In this document: piece by piece, positions 1 to 5,420 of the stretch
Position numbering within the stretch: the stretch's first letter is position 1
How the letters are laid out: each line of letters begins with the position of its first letter
Origin: an uncultured Sphingobium sp.
GTDB lineage: Bacteria > Pseudomonadota > Alphaproteobacteria > Sphingomonadales > Sphingomonadaceae
Length of the DNA stretch: 5,970 nt
Direction: 5' to 3'
Assembly (NCBI GenBank): GCA_913773715.1
Contig: CAJYHD010000582.1
Coordinates: 1 to 5,970, forward strand
Made by a program: the position numbers and the translations under genes
The notes under the pieces: generated by a model
What the model was told of the DNA's origin: nothing
Database searches by the model: none
What the model saw: the letters and a program-made list of their open reading frames with translations, nothing else

Positions 1-986
1 CGGTCACAGCGGTGATGTGGCAGGGTGCGCTCGACGTCGCCGCCGGGCGCCTTTCGGGCGGCAGCATCGCCGCCTTCGTGCTGACCGGCGGTCTGGTCGC
101 TGGCGCGTTCGGATCGCTGTCGGAAAGCTGGGGCGACCTGCTGCGCGGTGCCGGAGCGGCGAGCCGCCTTCACGAACTGATCACCGCCCCGGCGGAGATC
201 ACGGCCCCCGCCCATCCGACGCCTATCCCGTCGCTGGACAAGGGCGCACGGCTGAGCTTCGATGATGTCCATTTCCATTATCCGACGCGCCCCGACCATC
301 GCGCGCTGAACGGCATCACGCTCGACATCACGCCGGGCGAAACCGTCGCCGTCGTCGGCCCCTCCGGCGCGGGCAAATCGACGCTGATACAGTTGGCGCA
401 GCGCTTCTACGATCCCAAAAGCGGCGCGGTACGGCTGAACGGCGTAGCGCTGCCGGATGCCGATCCTGCTGCCCTGCGCGCGATGATGGCCATGGTGCCG
501 CAGGACAGCCTGATCTTTGCCGCGTCGGCGCGCGACAATCTGCGCTATGGCCGGTGGGATGCAAGCGACGATCAGGTCTGGGGGGCGGCGCGTGCCGCCA
601 ATGCCGAAAGCTTCCTGCGCGACCTGCCCGACGGTCTCGACACCTATCTGGGAGAGGGCGGTGCGCGGCTTTCCGGCGGGCAGCGCCAGCGGCTTTCGAT
701 CGCCCGCGCATTGCTCCGCGATGCTCCGATCCTGCTGCTGGATGAAGCGACCTCCGCCCTCGACGCAGAGTCGGAGCGGTTGGTACAGGATGCTTTGGCG
801 CGGCTGATGGCGGGGCGCACTACCCTCGTCATCGCTCACCGCCTCGCCACCGTGCGCGCCGCCGACCGCATCATCGTCATGGATCAGGGGCGGATCCTCG
901 AACAGGGCACCCACATGACGCTCGTGGCCGAAGGCGGCCTCTACGCCCGGCTCGCCAGCCTGCAATTTCAGGATGGGGCGGCCTGA
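1..986 (+). CDS. ABC exporter, C-terminal part (transmembrane domain end plus ATPase domain); 5' end outside window
   Basis: Inner-membrane ABC exporter of the half-transporter type (subfamily B, MsbA-like), cut by the left edge. The frame is open from base 3, so the GTG at 12 and ATG at 15 are internal codons. The first ~55 visible residues are the end of the last membrane segment and the link to the ATPase. The ATPase domain is complete: aromatic A-loop in FHYPTRP (Tyr 279-281), Walker A GPSGAGKS (357-380), Q-loop Gln in VPQDS, signature LSGGQ (669-683), Walker B ILLLDE (729-746), D-loop SALD and H-loop His in IAHRLA (837-839). All catalytic residues are present, so it should hydrolyse ATP as a dimer. 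The family exports lipids, drugs or peptides; the substrate cannot be read from this part. The stop lies 4 bases from the stop of the convergent TetR gene, and I see no hairpin terminator between them. Confidence 0.95.
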   Translation, partial: VTAVMWQGALDVAAGRLSGGSIAAFVLTGGLVAGAFGSLSESWGDLLRGAGAASRLHELITAPAEITAPAHPTPIPSLDKGARLSFDDVHFHYPTRPDHRALNGITLDITPGETVAVVGPSGAGKSTLIQLAQRFYDPKSGAVRLNGVALPDADPAALRAMMAMVPQDSLIFAASARDNLRYGRWDASDDQVWGAARAANAESFLRDLPDGLDTYLGEGGARLSGGQRQRLSIARALLRDAPILLLDEATSALDAESERLVQDALARLMAGRTTLVIAHRLATVRAADRIIVMDQGRILEQGTHMTLVAEGGLYARLASLQFQDGAA

Positions 987-990
987 ACTG

Positions 991-1644
991 TCAAGCCGCC
1001 GTCCACGCGTCCCATCCCGCCATGGCGACGGCGGCCACCGCCTCCAGATCCTGCGCGCTGGCACCATCACGCGCCATGATCGACATCCCGGCCTGAACTG
1101 ACTGGAGGAAGCGCGCGAGAGCAGCGCCATCCAGCGTTTCCGGCAACTCGCCCTCTTGCATGGCGCGTTCGATCCGCGTCAGCAGCCGGGTATAATTGTC
1201 CCCTCGCGCGGCTTGTAGATTGTCCGCCAGCGACTGCGGCACCTCGCTGACCGCAGCGGAGAGCGTGACCATGCAGCCTCGCGGATTGTCCGCCGCACAG
1301 CCGGTCAACCCCGTTGCCGAGTCGAAGAAATACGCGCGCACCGCCTCTCGCGCGGTCGGCGCATCTTCAAATCCGCCCCAAACCGTGCGCCCATAATGCG
1401 CGGCGTAGAATGCCAGGGCTTCCTCATACAGCGCCTCCTTCGAGGCGAACGCCGCATAGAGGCTGGGCGCGCCTATGCCCAATTCTCGCGTCAGATCGGA
1501 AATGGAGGTCGCGGCATAGCCCTTGCGCCAGAACAGACGCGTCGCCGCCTCCAGCGCGGCCCGTCTGTCGAATCCACGCGGGCGACCGCGCGGCTTTATA
1601 TCCGGCCTGTCCCTGTCATCATGAGCGTTTTCATCATTCTGCAT
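991..1644 (-). CDS. TetR/AcrR-family transcriptional regulator
   Basis: A 217-residue DNA-binding regulator, a usual length for TetR proteins. Residues 1-24 are a polar, charged lead. Residues ~27-75 form the TetR N-terminal helix-turn-helix domain: FWRKGYAATSISDLT, then recognition-helix region GIGAPSLYAAFASKEALY. The rest is the ligand-binding and dimer domain, with cysteines C116 and C124 in GCAADNPRGCMVT. The start is firm: the ATG at 1644 is preceded two codons upstream by an in-frame TGA, and no other ATG, GTG or TTG codon occurs before the helix-turn-helix. No Shine-Dalgarno sequence precedes it. The gene is divergent from the SDR gene across 79 bases that hold a probable operator, so it most likely represses itself and the SDR (inference). 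The inducer is unknown. Family assignment is strong; the target is inferred from gene order. Confidence 0.93.
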   Translation of the reverse strand: MQNDENAHDDRDRPDIKPRGRPRGFDRRAALEAATRLFWRKGYAATSISDLTRELGIGAPSLYAAFASKEALYEEALAFYAAHYGRTVWGGFEDAPTAREAVRAYFFDSATGLTGCAADNPRGCMVTLSAAVSEVPQSLADNLQAARGDNYTRLLTRIERAMQEGELPETLDGAALARFLQSVQAGMSIMARDGASAQDLEAVAAVAMAGWDAWTAA

Positions 1645-1647
1645 CGA

Positions 1648-1667
1648 TCATTATATAAATATATTGA
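1648..1667. promoter_or_regulatory. Candidate TetR operator: 20-bp imperfect inverted repeat
   Basis: Bases 1648-1667 read TCAtTATAtaaaTATAtTGA. Eight of the ten base pairs across the centre are complementary; only 1651/1664 and the central pair 1657/1658 do not match. The site overlaps the TATAAT box facing the TetR gene (1655-1650) and the TTGACA box facing the SDR gene (1664-1669). Binding here would block both promoters. The symmetry and position are seen directly; the role as TetR operator is inferred. AT-rich DNA gives chance palindromes more easily, which lowers certainty. Confidence 0.55.
1650..1655 (-). promoter_or_regulatory. -10 box for the TetR gene, implying a leaderless mRNA
   Basis: On the - strand this is a perfect TATAAT, with only 5 bases (GATCG) before the ATG at 1644. 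Transcription usually starts 6-7 bases after the -10 box, which puts the first RNA base on or next to the A of the ATG. The -35 is weak: the best match is TTGCTC (1680-1675) with a long 19-base spacer. Confidence 0.5.
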
Positions 1668-1669
1668 CA
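1664..1669 (+). promoter_or_regulatory. -35 box for the SDR gene
   Basis: A perfect TTGACA facing the SDR gene. The matching -10 is uncertain. TATTAT at 1691-1696 fits the consensus 5 of 6 but at a 21-base spacing; at 17-18 bases only poor matches (TAGTTA, AGTTAT) occur. The box overlaps the right arm of the candidate operator. Confidence 0.5.
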
Positions 1670-1723
1670 GTCCGGAGCAAGCTTCCTAGTTATTATGTAA
1701 CGATTGATACAGAAAGGTGGATT

Positions 1724-2464
1724 ATGACGGATCTGACGGGAAAGCGCGCCTTGGTCACGGGCGCATCACGCGGCATTGGCGCCGCCATCGCACAGCAACT
1801 CGCCGCTGGCGGAGCCGATGTGGCGATCACTTACGAACGCTCTGCCGACAAGGCGTCGGAGGTCGTGAAGGCGATCGAGAGCCATGGCCGTCGCGGCTTC
1901 GCCATCCAGGCTGATAGCGCCGATCCTGCCGCAATCCGGCGCTCGGTCGAGGATGCCGTCAGGCAGCTCGGCGGACTTGATATCCTCGTCAACAATGCGG
2001 GGATCGCGCGCTATGGCATCGTCGCAGAGGCCGATCTCTCGGATATAGATGCCATGCTTGCGATCAACGTGCGCGCGCCGGTACTCGCGTCCCAGGCCGC
2101 CATCCCGCATCTGGGCGGAGGCGGACGGATCATCACCATCGGATCAGGTCTGGCCCGGCGGGTGCCATTCGGAGGTGCTACAGTCTATTCCATGACCAAG
2201 TCGGCTCTGCTGGCGTTCAATAGCGGACTTGCCCGCGAACTTGGACCGTCCGGCGTTACCGTCAACATCGTTCAGCCCGGCCCGATCGACACCGATATGA
2301 ATCCTGCCGACAGCGACCGGGCCGCGACCCAGCGTGCTTTGACGGCGCTGGGCCGCTATGGCACGCCGCACGAACTCGCAGCCGCAGTCGCTTTTCTTGC
2401 CAGCCCCGACGCGTCTTTCATCACCGGTTCGGTATTGACCGTGGACGGCGGCGCGACCGCCTGA
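1724..2464 (+). CDS. Short-chain dehydrogenase/reductase (classical SDR, FabG-like)
   Basis: A complete 246-residue cytosolic NAD(P)(H)-dependent oxidoreductase with the usual classical-SDR length. Visible motifs: cofactor-binding TGASRGIG (residues 12-19), NNAG (90-93), catalytic Asn N115, Ser S141, and YSMTK with Tyr Y155 and Lys K159. PGPIDTDM (185-192) follows the active site, and the C-terminus TGSVLTVDGG is typical. The segment TYERSADKA after the second strand is usual for NADPH-preferring members (inference). The ATG at 1724 is chosen because AAAGGTGG sits just before it (1713-1720); the frame is open back to a TTG at 1664, but that overlaps the promoter. The substrate is unknown: FabG-like sequence alone does not separate fatty-acid synthesis from detoxification of carbonyls or quinones. 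The divergent TetR gene suggests expression induced by a small molecule. Confidence 0.93.
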   Translation: MTDLTGKRALVTGASRGIGAAIAQQLAAGGADVAITYERSADKASEVVKAIESHGRRGFAIQADSADPAAIRRSVEDAVRQLGGLDILVNNAGIARYGIVAEADLSDIDAMLAINVRAPVLASQAAIPHLGGGGRIITIGSGLARRVPFGGATVYSMTKSALLAFNSGLARELGPSGVTVNIVQPGPIDTDMNPADSDRAATQRALTALGRYGTPHELAAAVAFLASPDASFITGSVLTVDGGATA

Positions 2465-2535
2465 AGTCAGCAATCGACCTCAACCTGTTTGGCTATCCCG
2501 AACGACGGAGTGCTGAACCTAGGCTGCGGTTGCCG

Positions 2536-2886
2536 TTATACCACCGGCGCCACGCCATGCCCATAATGGGCCACGATGTGATCCAGGATGGCGGGGTGCA
2601 GGGCATGTTCGAAGGCGCAACCCGACTCGTGCGCGCGCGTCCACAGCACGTGCGCGCGCCGCCCCTCGAAGCCCGGCAGCATGATCCAGAGGTCGCTGCC
2701 GCGCGACAGCTTCATAAAGCTTTGCAGGCGAAATCCCGTCAGCGACAGGTCGGCGACCTTGCTGTTGACCCATGTCTCGCCGGGTCGTCGCACGCGCACG
2801 GCAATCCGCACATGGCTTCGCGTTGCCGCCGCCCGTCGATCCGAGTTCCCAATCTTGCTAGCGCCCATCGTCTGCACTTCAATCAT
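2536..2886 (-). CDS. Stand-alone PilZ-domain protein (probable c-di-GMP receptor)
   Basis: A 116-residue single-domain protein. It carries the two c-di-GMP-binding signatures of the PilZ family: RxxxR as RSHVR (R23, R27) and DxSxxG as DLSLTG (D46, S48, G51). These are followed by a beta-barrel-like pattern (LWIMLPGFEGRRAHVLWTRA) and a tail ALHPAILDHIV. No membrane segment or output domain is visible, so it probably acts as an adaptor that binds c-di-GMP and then a partner protein (inference). Both signatures are intact, so nucleotide binding is likely. The ATG at 2886 has a weak GGAT-type ribosome site about 6 bases upstream; the ATG at 2868 is a possible alternative. It is convergent with the SDR, 71 bases apart, and no neighbour in the window shows what it controls. 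Confidence 0.85.
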   Translation of the reverse strand: MIEVQTMGASKIGNSDRRAAATRSHVRIAVRVRRPGETWVNSKVADLSLTGFRLQSFMKLSRGSDLWIMLPGFEGRRAHVLWTRAHESGCAFEHALHPAILDHIVAHYGHGVAPVV

Positions 2887-3420
2887 TGTGCATCCATTTA
2901 GCGCGCGGGCAGTAAGGAAATGTTTAACCGCGTAGCCGCCGGTCTGCCCGCTCCGACGGCTTCAACGCGAGCTTGTCCTGCGGTGCAGAAAAGGCCGCTC
3001 TTTCAACGCGGCGTCCGAAAATATCAGCACCCCAACGTCGCAAGAACGGTCAAGTGATACCAGACGGGAAAGCGCGGCCATATCGGGGTATGGTCGGGAA
3101 GGACGATCGCGAGCAGGGTGAGTCCGATGAGGATCGGCGCTGCGTTGCTGCAGGGCGCTATGGTTCCTACGGCCAAACCGGTCCATCGACAAGAAGCGGT
3201 CTATTTGAGTGAACAGATCACCGGATACGCGTCAAGCACCACTTTGTGAGGCTGTCGAAACGTCGGGCGCGCTCTGCGGCATGATCGGGTTCTTACCGTT
3301 GTAACACGCTTGAAAGGGCCGCTCGTCTTTGACGACAGTCCGACCGTCAGCCGCCGCCCTCTGATGAGCTGCCAGTACCCTCATCACACATACATAAAGG
3401 GACCGCCGATAACGGAACAT
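2887..3420. other. Intergenic stretch without a convincing gene
   Basis: About 530 bases between the PilZ start and the terminator of the exb operon. It holds several short open frames on both strands, none with a clear ribosome site plus a recognisable protein. I see no tRNA fold and no insertion-sequence ends. A 9-base direct repeat, TTCAACGCG, occurs at 2961-2969 and 3002-3010. The only segment with protein-like character is the hydrophobic - strand frame at 3024-3176. The PilZ promoter should lie just left of ~2960, but no good box pair is visible. Confidence 0.6.
2962..3176 (-). pseudogene. Possible remnant of a small membrane protein (frameshifted)
   Basis: On the - strand, 3176-3024 encodes about 50 residues with a convincing hydrophobic segment, APILIGLTLLAIVLPD, then TPIWPRFPVWYHLTVLATLG, ending at a TGA. 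Just before that stop, at the run of four G (3033-3030), the neighbouring - strand frame continues smoothly as VLIFSDAALKERPF and ends at 2962. A one-base insertion in the run would join them into a ~70-residue protein with two membrane segments. The upstream frame has no good start: only a TTG at 3176, closed by a TAG five codons before it, and no clear ribosome site. I do not recognise the protein. It may be chance, or a decayed gene. Confidence 0.25.
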
Positions 3421-3448
3421 AAAAAGGGCCGCCGTGAGGCGACCCCTT
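3421..3448 (-). terminator. Intrinsic terminator of the tonB-exbB-exbD-exbD operon
   Basis: On the - strand, AAGGGGTCGCC (3448-3438), loop TCAC and GGCGGCCCTT (3433-3424) form a 10-bp stem with one bulged G and one G-U pair. The stem runs into TTTTT (3425-3421). It lies 83 bases after the stop of the last exbD and points the right way. No gene on the - strand starts close behind it. Confidence 0.85.
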
Positions 3449-3531
3449 CTGAGATAACATGGAACTTTCTTCAGCTTTCGAACCGAGACGCCGCAGAGGG
3501 AAGTCCTGACGTCACCATCCGGGCTCAGCGT

Positions 3532-3954
3532 TTAGAAGCTGCCATATTGCTCGTTGCCCACGAAGCCGAGCTTCGTGACGCCTGCACGCTTGATCTCCGC
3601 CAGAACCTCGTCAACGACGACATAGCGGGTCGCCGCGTTCGGCTGGAACTGAAGTTCCGGCTCCACGGGCAGACGCAGCGACTGCTGCAGATACTGACGC
3701 AGGGTCAGCAGATCGATCGATGCGCCGTTCCAGGTGATCACGCCACCGGCATCGATCGCGACCTTGTTCTTGACCGGGTCGATCACGCTGTCTGTCGGCG
3801 GCGCGTTCTGCGGCAGGTCGATCTTAACCGCATGGGTCTGGATCGGAATGGTGATGATGAACATGATGAGCAGAACGAGCATGACGTCGATCAACGGCGT
3901 CGTGTTCATTTCCACCATCGGTTCGCCGTCATCGCGGCCGGCACTCATTGCCAT
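3532..3954 (-). CDS. exbD2: Second ExbD/TolR-family biopolymer transport protein
   Basis: A 140-residue inner-membrane protein with one membrane segment (~21-38, LIDVMLVLLIMFIITIPI) and a periplasmic domain. Asp D23 in NTTPLIDVM is the conserved proton-pathway residue of ExbD/TolR. The cytoplasmic lead MAMSAGRDDGEPM closely matches that of the ExbD encoded just upstream, so the two are paralogues. The periplasmic part differs: it is shorter, has no cysteine, lacks the PYRCIGG segment and ends KLGFVGNEQYGSF. AAGGAG (3968-3963) stands 8 bases before the ATG. It follows the first exbD by only 25 bases and is the last gene before the terminator. In Xanthomonas, where a similar order exists, exbD2 is dispensable for iron uptake but needed for other TonB-linked functions; whether this holds here is inference. 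The symbol rests on position. Confidence 0.9.
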   Translation of the reverse strand: MAMSAGRDDGEPMVEMNTTPLIDVMLVLLIMFIITIPIQTHAVKIDLPQNAPPTDSVIDPVKNKVAIDAGGVITWNGASIDLLTLRQYLQQSLRLPVEPELQFQPNAATRYVVVDEVLAEIKRAGVTKLGFVGNEQYGSF

Positions 3955-3979
3955 GGCGAGTTCTCCTTAAATCGGCCGA

Positions 3980-4468
3980 TTACAGACGGGCGGTCTGCGA
4001 ACCGGGTTCCGGTTCGGAGATGAAGCCCACCTTCGGGAAACCGGCGCGTTGCATCGTATAGATGGTGCCGCCGATGCAGCGATAGGGCGTGTTGATGTCG
4101 CCGCGGATATGCACTTCGGGCAGATCCTCCGGCTTCAGGTTCGCAACGCCACCTGCCTTCTTGATGTCCGCTTCCAGCTTGGCGACGGCACGATCGAGCA
4201 ATTCGCTCGATGTGACCGGCGTCATGCCCCAGAACACCGCGCACTTGCCATCGCTGGCAGTAGTGACGGACAAGGAGACATTTTCCGGCTTCGTCGTGGT
4301 CGGCTCGAAAGCCACCTTGGGAAGCTTCAGCTCGACCGTCTGGACGACGACCGGGACCGCGATGAGAAAGATGATGAGCAACACCAGCATGACGTCGACG
4401 AGCGGCGTCGTGTTGATGTCGGACATCGGCTTGTCGTCACCGCCGTCGGAGCCAACACTCATTGCCAT
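3980..4468 (-). CDS. exbD: ExbD biopolymer transport protein (TonB energising complex)
   Basis: A 162-residue ExbD. The short cytoplasmic lead (MAMSVGSDGGDDKPMSDINTT) is followed by one membrane segment (~23-42, LVDVMLVLLIIFLIAVPVVV) with conserved Asp D25, then a periplasmic domain. ExbD sits inside an ExbB pentamer and uses the proton gradient to drive TonB. The periplasmic domain has two cysteines, C76 (DGKCAVFWG) and C131 (PYRCIGG), which could form a disulphide bond (inference). VHIRGDINTPY and the end KVGFISEPEPGSQ are typical of the family. AGGAT lies 7 bases before the ATG at 4468. It is separated from exbB by a 124-base hairpin-rich gap and leads closely into the second exbD. Confidence 0.93.
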   Translation of the reverse strand: MAMSVGSDGGDDKPMSDINTTPLVDVMLVLLIIFLIAVPVVVQTVELKLPKVAFEPTTTKPENVSLSVTTASDGKCAVFWGMTPVTSSELLDRAVAKLEADIKKAGGVANLKPEDLPEVHIRGDINTPYRCIGGTIYTMQRAGFPKVGFISEPEPGSQTARL

Positions 4469-4592
4469 TGATACTATCCTAACCTTGGTGTCGATGGCGT
4501 CCGGTCGCCATTCTGGCCATCCGGAGCCATGGTCGGCGGGGAACCGGACGGTCGCAGCCGCCGCCCGGTCCCACCGGCATCCTTGAGACCGA
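4469..4592 (-). other. Hairpin-rich gap between exbB and the first exbD
   Basis: This 124-base spacer is much longer than the 25 bases between the two exbD genes. ATGGCG (4494-4499) and CGCCAT (4506-4511) form a perfect 6-bp stem with a 6-base loop. A competing 8-bp pairing joins CGTCCGGT (4498-4505) with ACCGGACG (4543-4550). No T-run follows, so it is not a classical terminator. It may be a processing or stability site (inference). The ribosome site of exbD occupies the last bases before 4468. Confidence 0.4.
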
Positions 4593-5348
4593 TCAGGCCT
4601 TGGTCGGCGCGGCAGCCGGCTTGGCAGCCGGGGCGGCGACAGCCGGAGCAGCGGTCGGCTTAACAGCGCCGTCCGAAACCAGGTAGGCCAGCAGGTCGAC
4701 GGTGAAGCCGTTCAGCTGTTCGGCAATCGCCTTGTTGCGGCGCTGCAGGAAGTTGTAGGCAAGCACCGCAGGAACGGCCACGGCCAGACCGAGCGCGGTC
4801 ATGATCAGAGCTTCACCGACCGGGCCGGCAACGGCGTCGATCGAAGCCTGACCGGCAGCACCGATCTTGATGAGCGCGCGATAGATGCCGATAACGGTAC
4901 CGAACAGACCGATGAACGGCGAGGTCGAACCGACGGTCGCGAGGAACGCGAGACCACCGTTCAGCGACGAGTTGATCGCGCCTTCCGAACGGGCGAGCGA
5001 GCCATGCAGCCAGTCATGCGCTTCGACCGGATCCTTCAGCTTGCCATGCTCTTCCTGAGCCTTGATGCCGTCGTCGACGATCTGCTTGTAGGCAGAGTTC
5101 TTTTCCAGCTTGGCCGAGGCTTCGCGCAGCGAGGCCGAACGCCAGAACGTGGCGCGCACCTTCTTGCCCTGGTTGATGACCTTCTGCTGTTCGATCAGCT
5201 TGGTGAACAGAACGTAGAAGGTACCGACCGACATGATACAGAGGATGATGAAGACGGTCCAGGCGATGGTGCCGCCCTGTTCCAGAGCCTCCATCAGGCC
5301 GTACGGGTTTTCCGGCTTGGGAGCCGCAGCTGCGAGATACGTCAACAT
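4593..5348 (-). CDS. exbB: ExbB, MotA/TolQ/ExbB proton-channel protein
   Basis: A 251-residue inner-membrane protein that forms the proton-conducting pentamer with ExbD and energises TonB. It has three membrane segments: ~27-48 (TIAWTVFIILCIMSVGTFYV), ~132-156 (containing the family hallmark SPFIGLFGTVIGIY) and ~180-201 (ALIMTALGLAVAVPAVLAY). A large cytoplasmic loop lies between the first two, as in ExbB/TolQ. A low-complexity Ala/Pro/Lys tail (~229-251) follows the core. The start is chosen as the ATG at 5348. A TTG at 5354, two codons upstream, is also possible and is better spaced from the purine-rich site GAGAGGG (5366-5360). The gene follows tonB by 72 bases and precedes exbD in one operon. 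Confidence 0.93.
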   Translation of the reverse strand: MLTYLAAAAPKPENPYGLMEALEQGGTIAWTVFIILCIMSVGTFYVLFTKLIEQQKVINQGKKVRATFWRSASLREASAKLEKNSAYKQIVDDGIKAQEEHGKLKDPVEAHDWLHGSLARSEGAINSSLNGGLAFLATVGSTSPFIGLFGTVIGIYRALIKIGAAGQASIDAVAGPVGEALIMTALGLAVAVPAVLAYNFLQRRNKAIAEQLNGFTVDLLAYLVSDGAVKPTAAPAVAAPAAKPAAAPTKA

Positions 5349-5420
5349 GTTCAAGACTTCCCTCTCAATAGGATCGTGCAGGAGGAAGGCGGCTCGGCGC
5401 GCGCGCCTCCCTGGTATGAA
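5349..5420 (-). other. tonB-exbB spacer with GC-rich palindrome
   Basis: The spacer contains the perfect 12-bp palindrome GGCGCGCGCGCC (5396-5407), just after the tonB stop. Flanking GGAGG (5381-5385) and CCTCC (5406-5410) could pair in a competing hairpin. No T-run follows, so read-through into exbB is expected. The right end carries the purine-rich ribosome site of exbB. Confidence 0.4.

Noticed and set aside
1664..1723. TTG start giving the SDR 20 extra residues
   Set aside because: The extension covers the promoter and operator region; the ATG at 1724 has a good ribosome site and begins at the usual SDR position.
2900..2930. Possible CtrA site (TTAA...TTA) upstream of the PilZ gene
   Set aside because: The second half is poor and the spacing does not fit TTAA-N7-TTAA.
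2988..3345. Similar strings GAAAAGGCCGCTC (2988) and GAAAGGGCCGCTC (3312) as a dispersed repeat
   Set aside because: Only 12 of 13 bases match and similarity fades on both sides; too short to claim a repeat family.
3232..3420. 62-codon - strand frame just after the operon terminator
   Set aside because: Starts immediately behind the terminator without a ribosome site and has no family-like pattern.
3310..4023. Long open frame on the + strand opposite the second exbD
   Set aside because: It is antisense to a clear ExbD, composed of Arg/His/Asp-rich sequence with no domain, and runs through the terminator and intergenic DNA; a codon-bias shadow.
4049..4586. Two + strand open frames opposite the first exbD
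   Set aside because: Mirror frames of a well-supported ExbD gene; no recognisable protein or ribosome site.
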